Source: Theobroma cacao (lineage: Eukaryota > Streptophyta > Magnoliopsida > Malvales > Malvaceae). From it: a stretch of 64,000 bases of DNA. The stretch is from assembly GCF_000208745.1 (NCBI RefSeq), contig NC_030850.1:32914599-32978598 (forward strand). The letters are read 5' to 3'. Position 1 is the stretch's first letter; every line of letters begins with the position of its first letter. The notes below the pieces were generated by a model, which did no database searches, was not told the origin of the DNA, and worked only from the letters and a program-made list of their open reading frames with translations. Below, piece by piece: positions 1-12,816 of this stretch. The translations under genes were made by a program, and so were the position numbers.

Positions 1-1
1 G

Positions 2-666
2 TAGACTTAGCAATTTTGAACACGACACGAGAAGATACGGTTTAAACAGATTTGGGTTTAGTCTTAACATATTTCGTGTTTAATTGTGTCAGACATGACA
101 AACACCTTTAACACGTTTAAAACACATTTAAACACGTTTACTTAATCGTATTATCGTGTTTAATCGTATTATCGTGTTTAAACGTGTATACGTGACATAT
201 TTATTAACCTATTAAAAATTAATAGTTAAAAAATTATTTTAATCTTATATAAATAATTTTAAATAATTATTTTAATAAGTTTTTTTTAATTTTATAAAGG
301 GTATAATGTAATTATACATGCTCAACCCCAATTTTTTATTTTTGGTGATTATTTGATGTTGTTATTATTTTTGTTTTGTTATAATTATTTTTATAATTAT
401 AGATTTTAAATTTAAATAATAAAATTATATTTAATTGTAAATATTTTTATTTAATCGTGTTATTAATCATGTCGTGTCGTATATTGACACGTTTAATAAA
501 CGTGTTAATCGTGTCGTGTTACACATGTATTAAACGTATACGTATATGTGTTTTAAATTTAAGATACGAATATTAAACGTGTCGTGTTCGTGTTTAGTCT
601 TAACGTGTTTCGTGTCTAATCATGTCTAACACATTTACGACATGTTAACACGAATTGCCAAGTCTA
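2..666. mobile_element. Non-autonomous TIR DNA transposon (foldback/MITE-like)
   Basis: An AT-rich element with no coding capacity. Its two ends are inverted repeats: bases 2-15 read TAGACTTAGCAATT, and the reverse complement of 653-666 reads TAGACTTGGCAATT. Inside are many CGTGTT/AACACG motifs in both orientations, so it could fold on itself. A motif starting tttagtcttaac occurs near both ends in direct orientation. Target-site duplications cannot be judged because the element starts at the window edge. A diverged inverted relative lies at 32737-33521. The class (hAT-like or other) is inference. Confidence 0.6.
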
Positions 667-668
667 GG

Positions 669-1608
669 TTGGTGTGGACCATGACATATGTGCGTTCTCA
701 TTTGTTAGTTGTAAGTTGTGGAAGTACAGAGTTGAGTCACAGTTTGGTAAATGGTTCCACAAACAGGAAAAAATTGGTACATGTTAGTTATGAGAGAGGA
801 AGAGTAAGAGGTGTGGGTGGTTTTGATATTTGCTTTAAATATATAATTTTTTCCCATCACAGTAGGGCCTTTGGAATGGATTTAGGTTTTTGGTTGGCAA
901 GGCAATTATCGGATAGGAGTTGTTACCATATATCTGAATGCGATTAGAATGCAGTGTGTAGTAGACAAAAGATCAATAGATGAGCTTACTTTTGTTTATA
1001 AGGTCATTGAACTCTAATTAACAACATATGCTGAGCAGTGAGTTTCAAACTGCAATAGTGAAGGTATCTGACGTGTATTTTGTCAAGATGAAGATTCTCA
1101 TTTTGTTTTTATAAGTTTGTTTGGACGTACCATATAAATTAAAACATCAGTTCAACTAATTCTATCTTTATATCTGTGGATACCTCAAATTATGATTCAT
1201 GATTTAAACTAGAGATGCAATGAGAAATGGGAAACAGAAGAGAAATTAGGATATAAGTCCTGGATTAAATGACTAGCTGCAGGTGAAAATTTTGGTGGTA
1301 TGCTTGTGTCTCATGAGAAGTTTGTATGGAAGTCACTCTTTTAAAATGAGGGTGATCTGAGCTTTCACTTAATGGTATTAGTGAACACCACAAATGGAGA
1401 TTCATGCTTCAGGCATGAACATTGGGGAAAGTTTCAGGCAAAAAAAAAAATTTAAAAGTTAACAGGTGGTTTATGACTGGACCCCATTGTCTGCAACGGA
1501 CATGTTACTTGTAAATTTATCTTACTTAATTACTATTTCTTTTCTGATGATATGCTTAGAGTGCTGTAATTACCTTTTTAGATATTTCCTTGCTTTTGAT
1601 GATTGTAG
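669..1608. other. Non-coding stretch, probably intron of the Toc34-like gene
   Basis: No exon of a recognisable family is visible on either strand. The stretch lies immediately 5' of a phase-0 acceptor (gattgtag at 1601-1608) that opens a Toc34 exon. It and the transposon before it are most simply read as intron sequence, with the GTPase exons off the left edge. Confidence 0.4.
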
Positions 1609-2097
1609 GATTCTGCCATTCCTGTTGTTTTGGTTGAAAACAGTGGGAGGTGCAATAAAAATGACAGTGATGAAAAGGTTTGGTCTTTTTTTATTTTTCA
1701 TCTTGTGCTCTCAGTTTATGACCCATCACATATTTGAGTGCCTTGATTCTTTGCAAAATACATGTTGTTTCAATGCAGATTCTTCCCAATGGTGATGCTT
1801 GGATTCCGAACTTGGTAAAAGCCATTACAAGTGTTGCAACAAATAAGAGTCAAGCTATTGTAGTTAGCAAGAAGTTGGTAGATGGGTCTGATTCAAATGA
1901 TAGGGGTAAAATGTTGATTCCTGTTATTCTTGGGCTTCAGGTAAAGTTTTTGCAGTTTCTTGGTTTCTCTTTGGGCTGGACTGAAACATAAATGGTTATA
2001 TTCTAATGCATATCTTTTGTTGTTCCAGTGGCTTGTTCTCAAATGGATTCAAGGAGCAATTAAAAAGGATATTGCAACTGGCAATGGACCTTTATGA
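1609..2097 (+). CDS. TOC34: Toc34/Toc33 chloroplast import receptor, C-terminal exons (partial)
   Basis: Three exons join in frame: 1609-1677, 1779-1940 and 2029-2097, giving 99 residues and ending in TGA. The first reads DSAIPVVLVENSGRCNKN and contains the conserved ENSGRCNKN of the Toc34 GTPase domain. The second carries LPNGDAWIPNLVKAIT, typical of the end of that domain. The third supplies the tail-anchor helix (LIPVILGLQ, then WLVLKWIQGAIK) and ends GNGPL, resembling the short Toc33 C-terminus. In the family, this GTP-binding receptor sits in the outer chloroplast envelope and accepts preproteins for the TOC channel. The G1-G4 motifs are not in the window. The first exon starts at phase 0 after a good acceptor, so the 5' part probably lies upstream, beyond an intron containing the transposon. 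A truncated copy remains possible. Confidence 0.8.
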
Positions 2098-2747
2098 GAG
2101 CCACAAGAATGGGATCTGGCCCTCTGCAAGTTTCATTGGGTCTTGTTAAGGCCCTTCGTTTTTCTGTGCCATCCCTTTCTTTGGTAAAATTAAGGAAATC
2201 CTCTGAAGGTTGCTTCTGAAAGTCAGGTTCATTTTGGTAGTTTGCTATGCGTATGCTCTGGCAGATCCAGCCAGTAGTGCTTGTTAGGATGATGTATTGT
2301 TGAGTTATTGTAGGATTACCATGCTTGCAGGCGAAGGTTCTTTTGTTCCTAACTTCATGTTTTCCCATCCTTTTCTTTCCGTTTTGTTTTTCTGAACTGT
2401 CTGTACTGATTTTCTTTTTTGGGTGTGTTTGAATCTCTGAGAGGGAGGTTGGATCTTTTCCAGTATTTTTCGAACTAATAATTATTAATGCATCAATGAA
2501 TACTATATAGATGAGTGTAATTGAGAATGTTATTAGTTGAAAGGTATTGAAGAGTTTCGGTCCCATGGAAGAGGTCCTTGTTTTGAGGTACGGTATACTG
2601 CCTCAAGCATTGGCATGCTCTGCAGAGTTCTCCTCCGCCAACCCATGAACACTAAAAGTCGCATATTTCACTGACCTCGCAAGCCAAGAAGAAAACAATA
2701 CCGCTGCCTGTGGACCCTTTGTTGTTCTTTAAGCTTATAAAGTGTAA
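2098..2747 (+). other. 3' flank of the Toc34-like gene
   Basis: No coding exon is recognised. It probably includes the 3' UTR of the receptor gene. Confidence 0.4.
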
Positions 2748-2773
2748 GCAGCAGCAGCAGCAGCAGCAGCAGC
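2748..2773. repeat. AGC/CAG trinucleotide microsatellite
   Basis: About eight consecutive AGC units lie directly before an ATG that opens a 116-codon reading frame. That frame (2775-3125) matches no family I know and I do not call it a gene. Confidence 0.9.
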
Positions 2774-3125
2774 TATGGATAACGGTGAGGGCCCCGCCAC
2801 CCCAGGCTTGGGAGCCGTACAATTAGCTGTTTCACTTTCTGGCTGCGTGGATTGCGGGGATTTTGCACAGGTTGAAGTTGTGCAGGAGAGTTTTTTGGGT
2901 TGGGGACCAGAGGTTTGGAGTTTTTATAAGCTGTGGAATCCATGTGAGGTGATTCCAACATATATGATTAAGCTCACCATTACAGGCTGCACCCATCATT
3001 GCATGCACTTCCAAGCACTGTTATTCCAAGTGTTTTTTTTTTTTTTAATCTATTCCTTTAATCGATTTGGATGTTTTCTTACACGCCTCATGATCATTGG
3101 CAATCTAAAATGTGGTCAAATTTAA

Positions 3126-3903
3126 CTGCTACTATCATTGAATTTGAACATTTAACCAATGGACTGGCATGGAAGCTTTTTAAAAAGCTCAAGAAGTAAT
3201 TGGATAGGAATTGGAATCCATATATAAATGTTTCAATACTACAGTCTAACTTTAATTGAAGCCCATTGAAGATGCTTGTTTACAGTCTTTAGACGAAAAA
3301 GGCTTTAGGTTTTTCTTTTTTTATACTTTTATCGGTTAAAAAGCTATGCTACAAAATATTCAATACTGCCTTTATTTTTGCAATTCTGCTTAAAGATCAA
3401 TCAGTGCAGGCAAATGTTTTTCCTTTTTCCTTTTGTTATAGTTTTTTATTTTTTAAATTATAGTTTGATTCTTTCTTTTAACGTGAAAATGCATGATTTA
3501 TTATTCAATCGAGTGCTCAAGTACTGTTTAATTTAATTCCTCTTTAGGGAGAAACATAGAGGGTAATGGTTTGCCTAAAGCTAAATCGATCAAATGATTA
3601 GGGATGTATTTAAATTTAATAATGCAACACCGAACCGAACTGGCACTTAACAAACAGTAGGCCCCAAATCATAATTAGAAACCTTCGGTGATTGGACATG
3701 GGTTGACCCCCTTGGACCCCATGCGCCACCCTCCATGCAGAAAAGGATGATCACGCTAATCTTTGCTCATCATTTGGACTTCTCTTTTGCTTTGTACCCA
3801 GTCCCACAAACCAAAAAACTAAGGTACCTGTTGCTATAAAAGTCGCACCTCTTTTGCTCCACTCCGACCAACGGCTCCTAGTCCCAGAACGGAACAAAAC
3901 AAC
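3126..3903. other. Intergenic; promoter side of the DUF1295 gene
   Basis: AT-rich, with no recognisable exon. The last 200 bases become GC-richer and contain a TATAAA-like sequence near 3834 (gctataaaag), about 70 bases before the ATG at 3904. This is a plausible core promoter. Confidence 0.4.
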
Positions 3904-5309
3904 ATGGGCAAAAGCAACTTGAAAAATGCTGTCGTAGCATTTCTTGTTCCTCTCCCTTCAATTCTCTTCTATCTTCATTTCCTTAGCCATTTCCAGAGCG
4001 GTAGAAATTCTCTTTCTCCACTCTGGTCATGGTGCTTTCACCACCCTCTCCTTTTAGCCAATGCCCTCTTTTTCTTCAATGTCAATGTCCTCTTCTGGCT
4101 CATCAGTCATATTCAATCCAGCCACTGGGTCAGTTTTTCTATTACTAGTATTCTTTTTTTTTTCAAGTTTTTTTATTCATATCCCCCCCCCCCCTTTTTT
4201 TTTTAATGTGGTTTTGGTGTTCTGGTTGGTTTCAGATGATTGATTTGTATTGGACAGTGATACCGGTGTTGCTAGTTCATCACTATGCAACACACCCTTT
4301 GGCTCAATTTGATTGGTGGAGATCAAAGATTGTGATAGTGTTGACCTGGGTTTGGAGTATTAGGCTGACCCATAACTATTTCAGGCGTGAAAAATGGCAG
4401 TGGGGTGCCAGAGAAGACTGGAGGTTTACTGATATGAGTCAACAGTATGGCAAGCATTGGTGGTGGATTTCCTTCTTCGCTGTCTACTTTTCTCAACAGG
4501 TGACTTTTCAAAGATTTTTGCTTTATCAATTTTGCATCTTTCTGGAAATTGACCATTTTTCATTAATGCGGAAAATCTGTTGGATAAAGTGCCTGAATGA
4601 ACTTTTGTAGGATGCTAAGGGTGTCTTTTTTATAATTAATAGAGAAGGGGGATTTTCCTTTTCTAAGAACAGATGAAAATTTTGAAAGAAAGAGGAGCTT
4701 TGATAAAGCTTCATTTGTTGCTTTTTACACTAAGCAAAATGCAAATATTAAAAGCAGCTATCAACAGTACCTAAATTAATAAAAATGCTGATGAGAGAGC
4801 ATGAACTAATGGGTAATTAAAGTCTGCAGATATTTTTGATTGGAATATGTCTTCCACTGTATGTTGTGCACTCGGTTGATATGCCCTTGAATATGTGGGA
4901 TTTTGTTGCTGCTGGAGTTTGTTTGTGTGGCATTGTCATAGCGTACTTTGCAGATACCCAACTGCATAATTTTGTGACTAGAAATAGCAAGCTGAAAGAG
5001 CTTGGAAAGCCTGTGGTCCCTAATCTTGACCGGGGCTTGTGGCAGTACTCGCGTCATCCTAACTATTTTGGGGAGCAATTGTGGTGGTGGGGCCTGGTTA
5101 TTTTTGCATGGAACCTGGGACATGGATGGACCTTTGTCGGGTCTTTGATCAATAGTATGTGCTTAGCTTATGTTACTGTGCTGGTGGAGCGGCGGATGTT
5201 GAAGAAAGAGTACAGAGCTGAAGCATACAGACTATATCAGAAGACAACCTCAGCGTGTGTACCTTGGTTCAGATCTTCTGCTATAGCAGTGAAAAATAAG
5301 GATACTTGA
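3904..5309 (+). CDS. DUF1295 / steroid 5-alpha-reductase-like membrane protein
   Basis: Three phase-0 exons (3904-4128, 4236-4499, 4830-5309) encode 322 residues from ATG to TGA. The N-terminal half is strongly hydrophobic. The C-terminal third holds the family signature SRHPNYFGEQ at residues 237-246, followed by a WWWG segment and then hydrophobic helices. This places it in the DUF1295 family, related to the C-terminal domain of 3-oxo-5-alpha-steroid 4-dehydrogenases. Family members are polytopic ER-type membrane proteins; the substrate of the plant members is not established to my knowledge, so I give no reaction. The length fits a complete plant DUF1295 protein and no defect is seen. Intron 1 contains a homopolymeric C/T run at about 4181-4204. 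Confidence 0.9.
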
Positions 5310-7840
5310 TCTGATATTTGCTTCACTGCCAACTCTGAAAGTTTCATTTTATGTGGGTCAAAGCTATACTTTGATTTCCTGTCTTGTTGTAGCCCTGTTG
5401 ATGTAATCTGTTGTCTATTTTAGAGAAAAAAATGGTTGTTGTCTGTGGTAGACTGGTAGTCAAAGGGATCACTTTATGCAATCATGTAAATTCTTTCTTC
5501 ATTTGCTATAAAACTCTTTTTATTGTCTGATTTTCGCATATATTTACAATATGTAGATCTGAGGTCATATGAGGTATGGTTGTCAGAGTGCAAGTCTAGA
5601 TTTGAAGTCTTCTACGGAAGAAAAATCTTAAAGCAAGCTTGTACTTGCATGGATGGCCAAAGCAGATATTTGGCTATATAGAGATTTAAGCTGGTGTTTA
5701 GATAGCTGTTTAGGATGCCCATGAAAAAATATTCTAACTTCAGACCAAATATAGCGATGTCTCTGTGTCTCTGTGTTTAGACGTCAGTCATCTTGTTTGC
5801 TTCTGCACTTTTTCAAGCCAGAAAAAGCATTGGCATCCTTGATAGAAAAAGTGATTGATTATGGGTATTATATTGCTGTTGTTCCAAAACTTGAAGATGT
5901 TAAAATTTGGCAACCTATGTCCCATTTTATCAATGAGTTAATGGAGTAATATTCCTACCAGAAAACAATTAGCTAAAAGAACAAATGCTTGATTTTCATG
6001 ATCTACATGTAATTTGTAACAAGAGAAGTTATATTACACGTTTTCCTTTTTTCTCTCTGGGTTTTGCAGCACCTGATGCCTGCAAAGAATTGCAGGTCAT
6101 AACAGATCGTCTCACAAGTATATCATGCATAACTAGGAATCATTTGCAGATCAGCTAGTCTGTATGTTGCAAACAAATCAAACTTGTTTTATTACTAGTG
6201 GTCTATTACTGTTTGAACGCTTGATGAGGTCAGCAGGAGTTGGGACTAAGGAGTAGTTATTTTTTTTTGAAAATTAGCTTTTATTTTTAAATATTTTAGC
6301 CCTGGATTCATTGCTGACCCTGTTCTCACTTGGCAGCAGCTAGTGCTTAATTCCTGTTGGTTCTAGTTAATTATGGAGTGAGCATGTGCAGGTGTTTCTA
6401 TTCTTCAAATTTCATGGGAATGTTCTTTCCCCTAGCACTATAATATTCCTGCTCCATGACTTTTGCTTCCTTGGTTGATGAACTATCATTATCAGTCCAT
6501 TTTGATTAAATCCATGGCACAGACTCTGATCAACTGGACACTCCCCACCTTGAGGAACGATGTTCAAGGACTTCATGTAGGCTTATAGCTTAGTGAATCA
6601 CATTTTGTTTGGCATGGTTCTGCAATGACCCAAACATAGGTGACTTATTAATGATTACATGAGGTTAGCTTTCCTTTGCTATTCTGCTCAAAGCCTAAAC
6701 CTTTTCAGCTATTGTTGTGGAGCTGATTTGCTTCCCATTGGATCTTTCCCTTGAATTGCTAGCTTTGTACCCCTGTTATCAGCTTGCACCAGTGATTCCA
6801 ACTGTCATAAGGGTGATATCTCTTTCTCTTTTCATATTGTTCTTGCTCTTGAAAATAGGAATTTAGGCTATGGAAAAAAATAAAAATGCCATCAATGTAT
6901 GTGATGGATGGGGGTTGAAATCTATTAAGATGCGAATTGGCCAACTGGCAAGGAATTCAATGGATGGAAATATTCTTCTTAAGCATTTTTTGGTGCCCTG
7001 GAACCCAGGTCGTATACTCTGATGGAATCCAGGCGGATCATGACTTCGAAAGAGTTATGATCTCAAAATATTTACATTCACGGGGTTCACACTCTCGTGA
7101 ATGACTAATCCCTGTCTTGTAATAGGTTATGGTTTGCCTGGTTGGCGGCTTGCTTAATTATAGATCTGATCACTGTACTTCGCTAGGGAATCAAGCTAAT
7201 CTCATCAGGTGTATATCCAGGCCCAACTCGGACGGTGAGGGTTCCTAAAAACGAGAATGTTTAATCACTGACAAGTGATGCACGATTCAAAGATAAAAGA
7301 CGAAAAAATAGTCCCAAAATAGATTTAAAGATGTAGACAAGAGAGGAAAGAATTTGTTAAGATCTTATTTACTGTTAAATAGATTAACAAAGAAGGAAAA
7401 TGACGCATGCAGTGACTTTAGAGCTCGTATTCTTCTCATATGTTAAACACAGTGCAAACTTCGTGGCGTAAACAGTTGCAGAACAAATCAACAGCGAATT
7501 AATTTATAAACCCGTGTCCATTAATTTAACTATCAAATGGTGGACTGCCACTGCCAGAAATTTCATGTTAGCTTAGCTAGCATTAACATACATACAAGCT
7601 AGCTAAATACTACACTATTATATGTAATCAACTCCCCCAGTGCAGCAGCCGCACGTGCAACGTATGTCCAGATTCTGACAACTATCAACAAGGAGATCGT
7701 CTTTCTCTGCAGATTCTGGGCTTTTAAGTTCAGCAACTGAGGCGTTCACGAGTTGGAGATTGAGCAAACATGTGGTTTAATCTAACCAAATGGAAATCTC
7801 AAATCAATCGGGGGTTTCAATATTTTAAGTTTGTTGGGAA
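5310..7840. other. Intergenic, no gene recognised
   Basis: This begins with the 3' UTR of the DUF1295 gene. The rest has only short shadow frames and no recognisable protein, RNA gene or clear repeat. Confidence 0.5.
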
Positions 7841-7844
7841 TAAC

Positions 7845-9010
7845 TAAATCTATTCAGGCAGTGATGCAGATATTTGTACAGAAAAAAATATGTTACTATG
7901 ATCAATCAACTGAGGAAGACATGAACTGAGACTCGTACTCATCTGGTCGTTCTGTTCTTCATAGACCGACTACACTTATATTTTCTTGGAAAAGTAATCT
8001 TGATTACTTTAGCAAATGTTTGTCATCTTCAGCCAGCTCAGATGATTTGACAAATGTCTCAATTACATTAATATAAAGCCAAGTTTATTTTTACTATGTA
8101 TGCTTATAGAGTAATTTTTACACCATTAATGTAAAATAAGCACTACATTAAACCTACTAAATGTTTATTAGAACCCAGAAGTTATTAACTTATACATGGT
8201 GCAACAAACAGAAATTGAAAACTCAAGAACGATTCAAACTCAAGGTTAAACCAATCACTGCATGTTTCATTGTTGAATTGTCTCGTTTTTACACCTAAAA
8301 ATAAATAAGAAAATAGTGAAAATTATATTAGAAATTAACATATACTAGTCCATTACAAAAGCTGCTGACAGAAGTGTTGAATTAATTGCAATGAGTGTGG
8401 CCGTAGATGGTAGGAAAAAAATTACTCCTGCATTCATTGTGTAGTAGTACCATTTCCTGAAGCTCACGCCACATGCTGAGTTTCATCTCCCTTTCATAGT
8501 GCTTATAATAGAGGAAGGAAGATGAGTATTTGGGCTACTTTTATTAACTTTTTCATCAAAGAAAATGATACTTGTACAAGTGTAACTTAACAATAAATTG
8601 ATTAACTAAAAGATGTAAGAACTGTTTTTGATAGTTTGGAAATCTAAATTAGTTATTTACAGTCTAAAAAGCTTAAGTAAAATGGATAAATGTTATATAA
8701 TTCAAATATAATAAGTGCTCTGAAAGAAATTGAAAAATACCGTGAAGTGTGAGCTGGCTTTAAATAATAAAAACCCATCGTTTTCTGGGGTATCAGCCAA
8801 AGACTTGCACGCTTGGAATATACTCGTTGCCCGCTATGAGAAAGCAAGAAATTTAAAGTTACGTTGACTGCAAAGATAAAGGCTCGCGTGACTGTGATCC
8901 TCTCGTTTGTTTTTTTATCAAGTTTGAGTCTAGACTCTCATCGACTTAAAACCCATCGAAAGGAGAACACTCTCAAAAACTGTAAACCCAGAAAAAGAAA
9001 AAGAAAAACA
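7845..9010 (+). promoter_or_regulatory. 5' region of PAP29-like copy 1
   Basis: Upstream DNA shared with copy 2. The best-conserved parts are about 8450-8860, including a block near 8760-8830 (aaacccatcgttttctgggg) repeated near 12607. A weak TATA-like ttaaataat lies near 8760. A non-canonical-start frame at 8864 runs in frame into the real ATG at 9011 and is treated as 5' UTR. Confidence 0.4.
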
Positions 9011-10810
9011 ATGGCACAAGCTTCTTCAGTTGTTAGCATCAACAGAAGGAAACGTTTCGTTTCACTTCCTTTTCATGGGTTTGTTGTTACTTTGGCTGTG
9101 ATTCTGCTCTGTTTTGTACCCATTAACGTATCGGCTGCTGCCAGGCGACAACCTCCACAGCAACAGCTACCGCAGAAGCTGAGGTTTGGTCGGAATGGGG
9201 AGTTTAAGATACTACAAGTGGCGGACATGCACTATGCAGATGGGAAAACAACGCCGTGCTTGGATGTGTTGCCTCACCAGTTTCATGGTTGCTCTGACCT
9301 TAACACCAGCGCTTTTATCCAGCGAATGATCCAAGCTGAGAAACCCAATTTTATCGTTTTCACTGGTAATCTAATAGACCCTTTTCGTATTATCTGAAGA
9401 AAGTAAGTTTGTTTGTAGAAAAATTTTTACTTTATGAGATGCAAATGTGAAAATGTAATCTTCAACACTTGTAATTAGTTAGTATTATTGGTATAGAAAG
9501 CTCCCTTTTTATCCATCTAATAATCCTCCTGCTTTTATTTTATCGTAAAAATTTTTTTGAGGGAGTGGGAAGTTGGTGACTTTAATGAATTTTTAAAAGG
9601 GCGTTGACCAAAACTCTGAGTTCTGATTGTTTAACGTCATAGTTTTTCTTTGCTATCTTTTAATACCATAGCATAATTATTCAGGTTAGCTTTGATTGGT
9701 ACTATTCGCTATGAATTTGCAGTGATAGCAATCTTTTCTAAGTACGCCTATTGAGAAATCCTAGTTCACCGATGCAAGTGTTTTGTCTGTTTATTAGGTG
9801 ATAACATCTTTGCATTTGATGCCACGGATTCAGCAAAATCTTTGAATGCAGCATTTGCCCCTGCAATTGCTGCAGGAATTCCATGGGCTGCTGTTTTGGG
9901 GAACCATGACCAGGAAGGCACCTTATCAAGGGAAGGGGTCATGAAACACATAGTTGGATTGAAGCATACTATGTCTCAATTCAATCCTTCTGAAGCACAT
10001 ATAATTGATGGTTTTGGCAACTATAACCTGGAGGTTGGTGGAGTTGAGGGGTCAGGTTTTGCAAACAAATCAGTTCTCAATCTCTACTTTCTTGACAGTG
10101 GAGATTACTCCACAGTTCCAGCCATCCCTGGCTATGGTTGGATTAAAACCTCTCAGCAGATGTGGTTTCAACGCACTTCTGCAAATCTTCGGGTATAAAC
10201 CTCATTGGACTCTGCTTGGACAACATTTTAATTTCATTTCTTTGCTAAATACTAGGCGTGCCTGTCTGAAGTTGCTCTATTGACCTGTGGCCTTTTGTCT
10301 TTCTCATTCGACTAATTGGATGTCTTCTTTGTATTGCAGAGAGCCTACATGAGCCCACCTAATGTTCAGAAATCATCTGCACCTGGACTTGTGTATTTTC
10401 ACATCCCGCTGCCTGAATTTGCTAGTTTTGACTCTTCTAACTTCACTGGGGTGAGACAGGAAGGTATTAGTTCTGCTTCTGTGAACTCGGGCTTCTTCAC
10501 AACCATGGTAGAAGCAGGGGACGTGAAGGCTGTTTTTACAGGTCATGATCACCTCAACGACTTCTGTGGTCAATTGACGGGTATTCAACTATGTTATGCT
10601 GGGGGTTTTGGATACCATGCCTATGGAAAAGCTGGATGGTCCAGGAGAGCTAGGGTGGTGGTAGCATCTCTAGAGAAGACAGAGAAAGGAGGTTGGGGTG
10701 CTGTCAAGTCAATCAAGACATGGAAGCGCCTTGATGATCAACATCTTACTGCCATTGATGGTCAGGTCCTCTGGAGCAAGAATTCTGCTGGTAAAAACAA
10801 GTTACTTTGA
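9011..10810 (+). CDS. PAP29: PAP29-like metallophosphoesterase, copy 1
   Basis: Three exons (9011-9365, 9798-10192, 10340-10810) encode 406 residues. A basic N-terminus and hydrophobic segment (residues 21-43, ending VSAAA) form a signal peptide or signal anchor. The catalytic core is a calcineurin-like phosphoesterase: DMH at 72-74, GDN at 119-121 (split by intron 1), GNHD at 153-156, H271 in FHIPLPE and GHDH at 318-321. All metal-binding motifs are present. The single-domain layout and ADMHYADG signature match plant group III purple acid phosphatases of the PAP28/PAP29 type. These often carry the name probable inactive PAP in databases, yet the ligands here look complete. In the family, secreted or vacuolar phosphate-ester hydrolysis is expected; the substrate is unknown. 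It is the first of two tandem copies. Confidence 0.9.
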
Positions 10811-12011
10811 TCACTATTTCCCACAGTGGATTAATCTTGCCCTAAGTATAAAGGTAGGCAGCCATTTAGGACCATCTACATGGAGGGTTTGAAATTTTTA
10901 TGACTCTGTATCTAGACATTAGCCAACTAACAGGACTTTGATCCGAACTTGCTTGGTAGCTGTTCCTTTTTCCCCTGCGTGCTCAAAGGGAAAAGTTAAT
11001 TTATTTTTTTCCTTAAAATTAGTTCTAAATATTTGATGAATCGCATGCTATTTAATCTTGACGGTTTTCTTTAAGATAATGTATCCTATATTATTCTTGA
11101 ATATTGACCATATCGGCAAAAGTTCAGGGTAGTTTATCAAATGTTGGGATATGTCATAGACTTGCATGTTGTAGATGTCATGTGAAACATGAGCTCCATT
11201 TATATCCTAAGCAGCAGTGGTGGCGAAATGACTCATGCACATTGTTTGGAAATCAAATTTGTTTGTGCTTATGGAATAAATTCACATGATGTTAGGTGCA
11301 TTAGACGAATTTGTAGGGAGTTGAAGCATCCAGCATCTTGATTCCAATTTGTGCTTTAGCTCCTTCTGTCTCTCTCTGTCTCAAGACTTATTTTTTCTGT
11401 CATTGGGTGCATCTGATATCTATGTTAAACCAATCTCACGTGCATCACAAATTCACAATGCTTCAATTCTGCTCTAACACATGACACAGACCGCCAACTA
11501 TCAAGACAAGGTTGCGGGGTTTACTCATATTTGGTTTGGCATTGGACAGGTACTCGTAGAAAGAAACATATTCTTGGCCGTGCTTGACTTTAGCAATGGA
11601 CAGCTGAGAAGTATTATTATTACTTTAATCTCAATCGGTAAGCAACAACTGGACAGTAAGGATGTAGCTCGTGGAGATGGTACAAGACTTTGAAGGCTGT
11701 GCCGTCAACTGCTGGTGTCTAATAATTCTATGGAAATGTAACCGTATACCTGTGTTCGTACCATTGCTGAAGGTTTTTTTTCTTTTTGATACAACATAAA
11801 TGGTTTCATAATAGCTGATGAGAGAAAGGTAGAATGAAATATCAATTGTTGTTATTTTGATAAAATACTTTCAATTCTTTGGGTCCCCATCCGTATTGAA
11901 AAAATTAAGTTCTTTCTGGGAATTAAATGGGGAAGATGACTTTTCCAAGGGAATGGCATTACCAGCCCACCAGCCCAGGGAGGACGTTTGGTATGGTCCT
12001 TTAATGGGAAG
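10811..12011. other. 3' flank of PAP29-like copy 1
   Basis: About 700 bases are similar to the region after copy 2 and likely include 3' UTR. The part near 11500-11770 has no counterpart in copy 2. No other gene is recognised. Confidence 0.5.
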
Positions 12012-12816
12012 GAAGGTAACTCAATCTATTCAGGCAGTGATGCAGATATTTATACAAAAAAGAAGAAGAAGATAATAATAATACTTTCATTAACCAACAG
12101 CAGGAATACATGGACTGATGCTCATTTGGTCGTTCTGTTGTACATAAACCGATTACACTGATATTTTCTCGAGAAGGTAAGAAAATACTGAAAATTATAG
12201 TAGAAACTAAAACTTGGACTCCTCTTTTAATGATTTGATTGAGATACAACTGCACTAAAAGGCACAAGTGTTGAATTGATTACAATGAGTGTGCCCGTAG
12301 GTGGTTGGAGCAAAATTACCCCTGCATTCATTGTATCGTAGCACCGTTAAGCCCACCCCACATGCCGAGTTTCATTTCGTCTCCCTTTTCTCCTTTCATA
12401 GTGTTTATAAAAGAGAATACAAGATGAGTTTTCGGGCTACTTTATTTATTTATTTTATTAAAGAAAATGGCACCTGTACAAGTCTAACTTCAAAATAAAT
12501 TGATAAAGAAGAAGTAAGAAGTGTTTTTGATAGTTTGGATATCTAAATTAGTAATTGAAATGCTCTGAAAAAGATTGAAAAATACGGTGAACTGTCTTTA
12601 AATAGTAGATACCCATCGTTTTTTGGGGTATCTGCCAAATACTTCCACGCTTGGAATATCCTCGTTTCCGACTATGAAAAAGAAAGAAATTTAAATTTAA
12701 GTGACTGCAAAGATAAGGGGCTCGCGTGACTCTGATCCTCTCGTCTTGGTTCTTCTTACGTTTGAGTGTCGACAGGTGCAGTAAGGTCAACCAGTCTTAG
12801 TATTGCCGTTGCCTAG

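Noticed and set aside
642..947. 101-codon plus-strand frame
   Set aside because: It begins inside the transposon end and matches nothing; a chance frame.
1609..2097. Reading the Toc34 exons as a truncated pseudogene
   Set aside because: The exons are intact with good splice sites and a proper stop, and the missing part could lie off the window edge, so truncation cannot be claimed.
2775..3125. 116-codon frame after the AGC repeat
   Set aside because: No family similarity, no clear splice context, and the second half is low-complexity; not called a gene.
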